This document shows, one piece after another, positions 23,213 to 23,356 of a DNA stretch of 23,356 nucleotides (positions are counted from its first letter, which is position 1; every line of letters starts with the position of its first letter). The stretch covers positions 1 through 23,356 of the forward strand of contig JAFTEP010000266.1 of assembly GCA_017453605.1 (NCBI GenBank), read 5' to 3'. Origin of the DNA: Clostridia bacterium (GTDB lineage: Bacteria > Bacillota > Clostridia > Oscillospirales > SIG627). The position numbers were made by a program, and so were the translations under genes. The notes under the pieces are model-generated. The model was not told the origin of the DNA. It ran no database searches and was given only the letters and a program-made list of their open reading frames with translations.

Positions 23213-23356
23213 GTGAGATTTCCGGAAAAGTTTATATGCGCGGGAACGAAAATGAATTCGTATCAGTCCTTCGTTCCGTCGCCGTATTTTATAAAAGAGT
23301 TCGTCCCCTCTTCCGACGCCCGTCTGATCGTGACGGGTCTCGGGTTCTACAGGGTC
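23213..23356 (+). CDS. N-terminal fragment of a GH78-like alpha-L-rhamnosidase (partial)
   Basis: The gene runs off the right edge after 48 codons. The start is GTG 23213: an in-frame TAA at 23201-23203 blocks earlier starts, and AAAGGA (23195-23200) lies 12 bases upstream. The peptide F-I-C-A-G-T-K-M-N-S, then P-Y-F-I-K-E-F, then A-R-L-I-V-T-G-L-G-F-Y-R-V, follows the N-terminal beta-sandwich of bacterial alpha-L-rhamnosidases, where A-x-L-x-I-x-x-x-G-x-Y leads into the N-G binding loop. No signal peptide. The catalytic domain is outside the window, so the call rests on this start alone. Confidence 0.6.
   Translation, partial: MRFPEKFICAGTKMNSYQSFVPSPYFIKEFVPSSDARLIVTGLGFYRV

Noticed and set aside
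1..23356. tRNA, rRNA, CRISPR array, insertion sequence or riboswitch
   Set aside because: No cloverleaf, spaced repeat series, transposase-like frame or recognised riboswitch core was seen by reading both strands.

Overview
The window looks like part of a carbohydrate-catabolism region from a moderately GC-rich anaerobic bacterium, most likely an uncultured gut member of the Clostridia. This is inferred, not proven. The support is clean sigma-A type promoters (TTGACA/TATAAT-like with 17-base spacers), strong AGGAGG-type ribosome binding sites, occasional GTG and TTG starts, and gene families common in gut Firmicutes. A Lentisphaerae-like origin is not excluded. No rRNA, tRNA, CRISPR array, transposase or phage gene was seen.

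Layout. (1) Bases 2-157 are the AT-rich 3' end of a membrane-protein gene, followed by a hairpin and a REP-like palindrome. (2) Operon A (433-3776, +) starts at a canonical promoter (367-395). It encodes a cyclase-like hydrolase with a degenerate metal motif, an AAC(3)-family acyltransferase with a Cys-rich tail, a divergent TIM-barrel isomerase-like protein and, after a second copy of the palindrome, a threonine-aldolase-like PLP enzyme. (3) An AraC-type regulator (3913-4680, -) is divergent from operon B (4806-9829, +). Back-to-back promoters flank a perfect 14-base palindrome. Operon B encodes an enolase-superfamily dehydratase, a UlaG-like metallo-beta-lactamase (MBL)-fold hydrolase, an SDR dehydrogenase, an RraA-type aldolase and a cytoplasmic GH10-like glycosidase, and ends at a bidirectional terminator. 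(4) Block C (15229 down to 9916, -) encodes a DUF4838 protein, a SorE-like zinc-binding dehydrogenase and an unclassified glycosidase-like protein. (5) Operon D (15489 to beyond 23356, +) starts at a strong promoter. It encodes two tandem paralogous GH20/DUF4838-like hydrolases, a GH2 enzyme, a large MBL-fold protein, an endonuclease/exonuclease/phosphatase-family protein and the start of a GH78-like alpha-L-rhamnosidase.

How the genes may work together. Operon B reads as a nearly complete non-phosphorylative sugar oxidation route: glycosidase frees a sugar, SDR oxidises it to a lactone, the UlaG-like enzyme opens the lactone, the enolase-superfamily enzyme dehydrates the aldonate, and the RraA-type aldolase cleaves the 2-keto-3-deoxy acid. 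Block C and operon D look like intracellular depolymerisation of complex oligosaccharides: no hydrolase here has a visible signal peptide, and no transporter lies in the window. The least described parts are the tandem hydrolase pair sharing a D-E plus C-x-C-x2-C motif (also partly present in the DUF4838 protein), the 627-residue unclassified protein, the 525-residue MBL protein with a repeated N-terminal module, and the first three genes of operon A.
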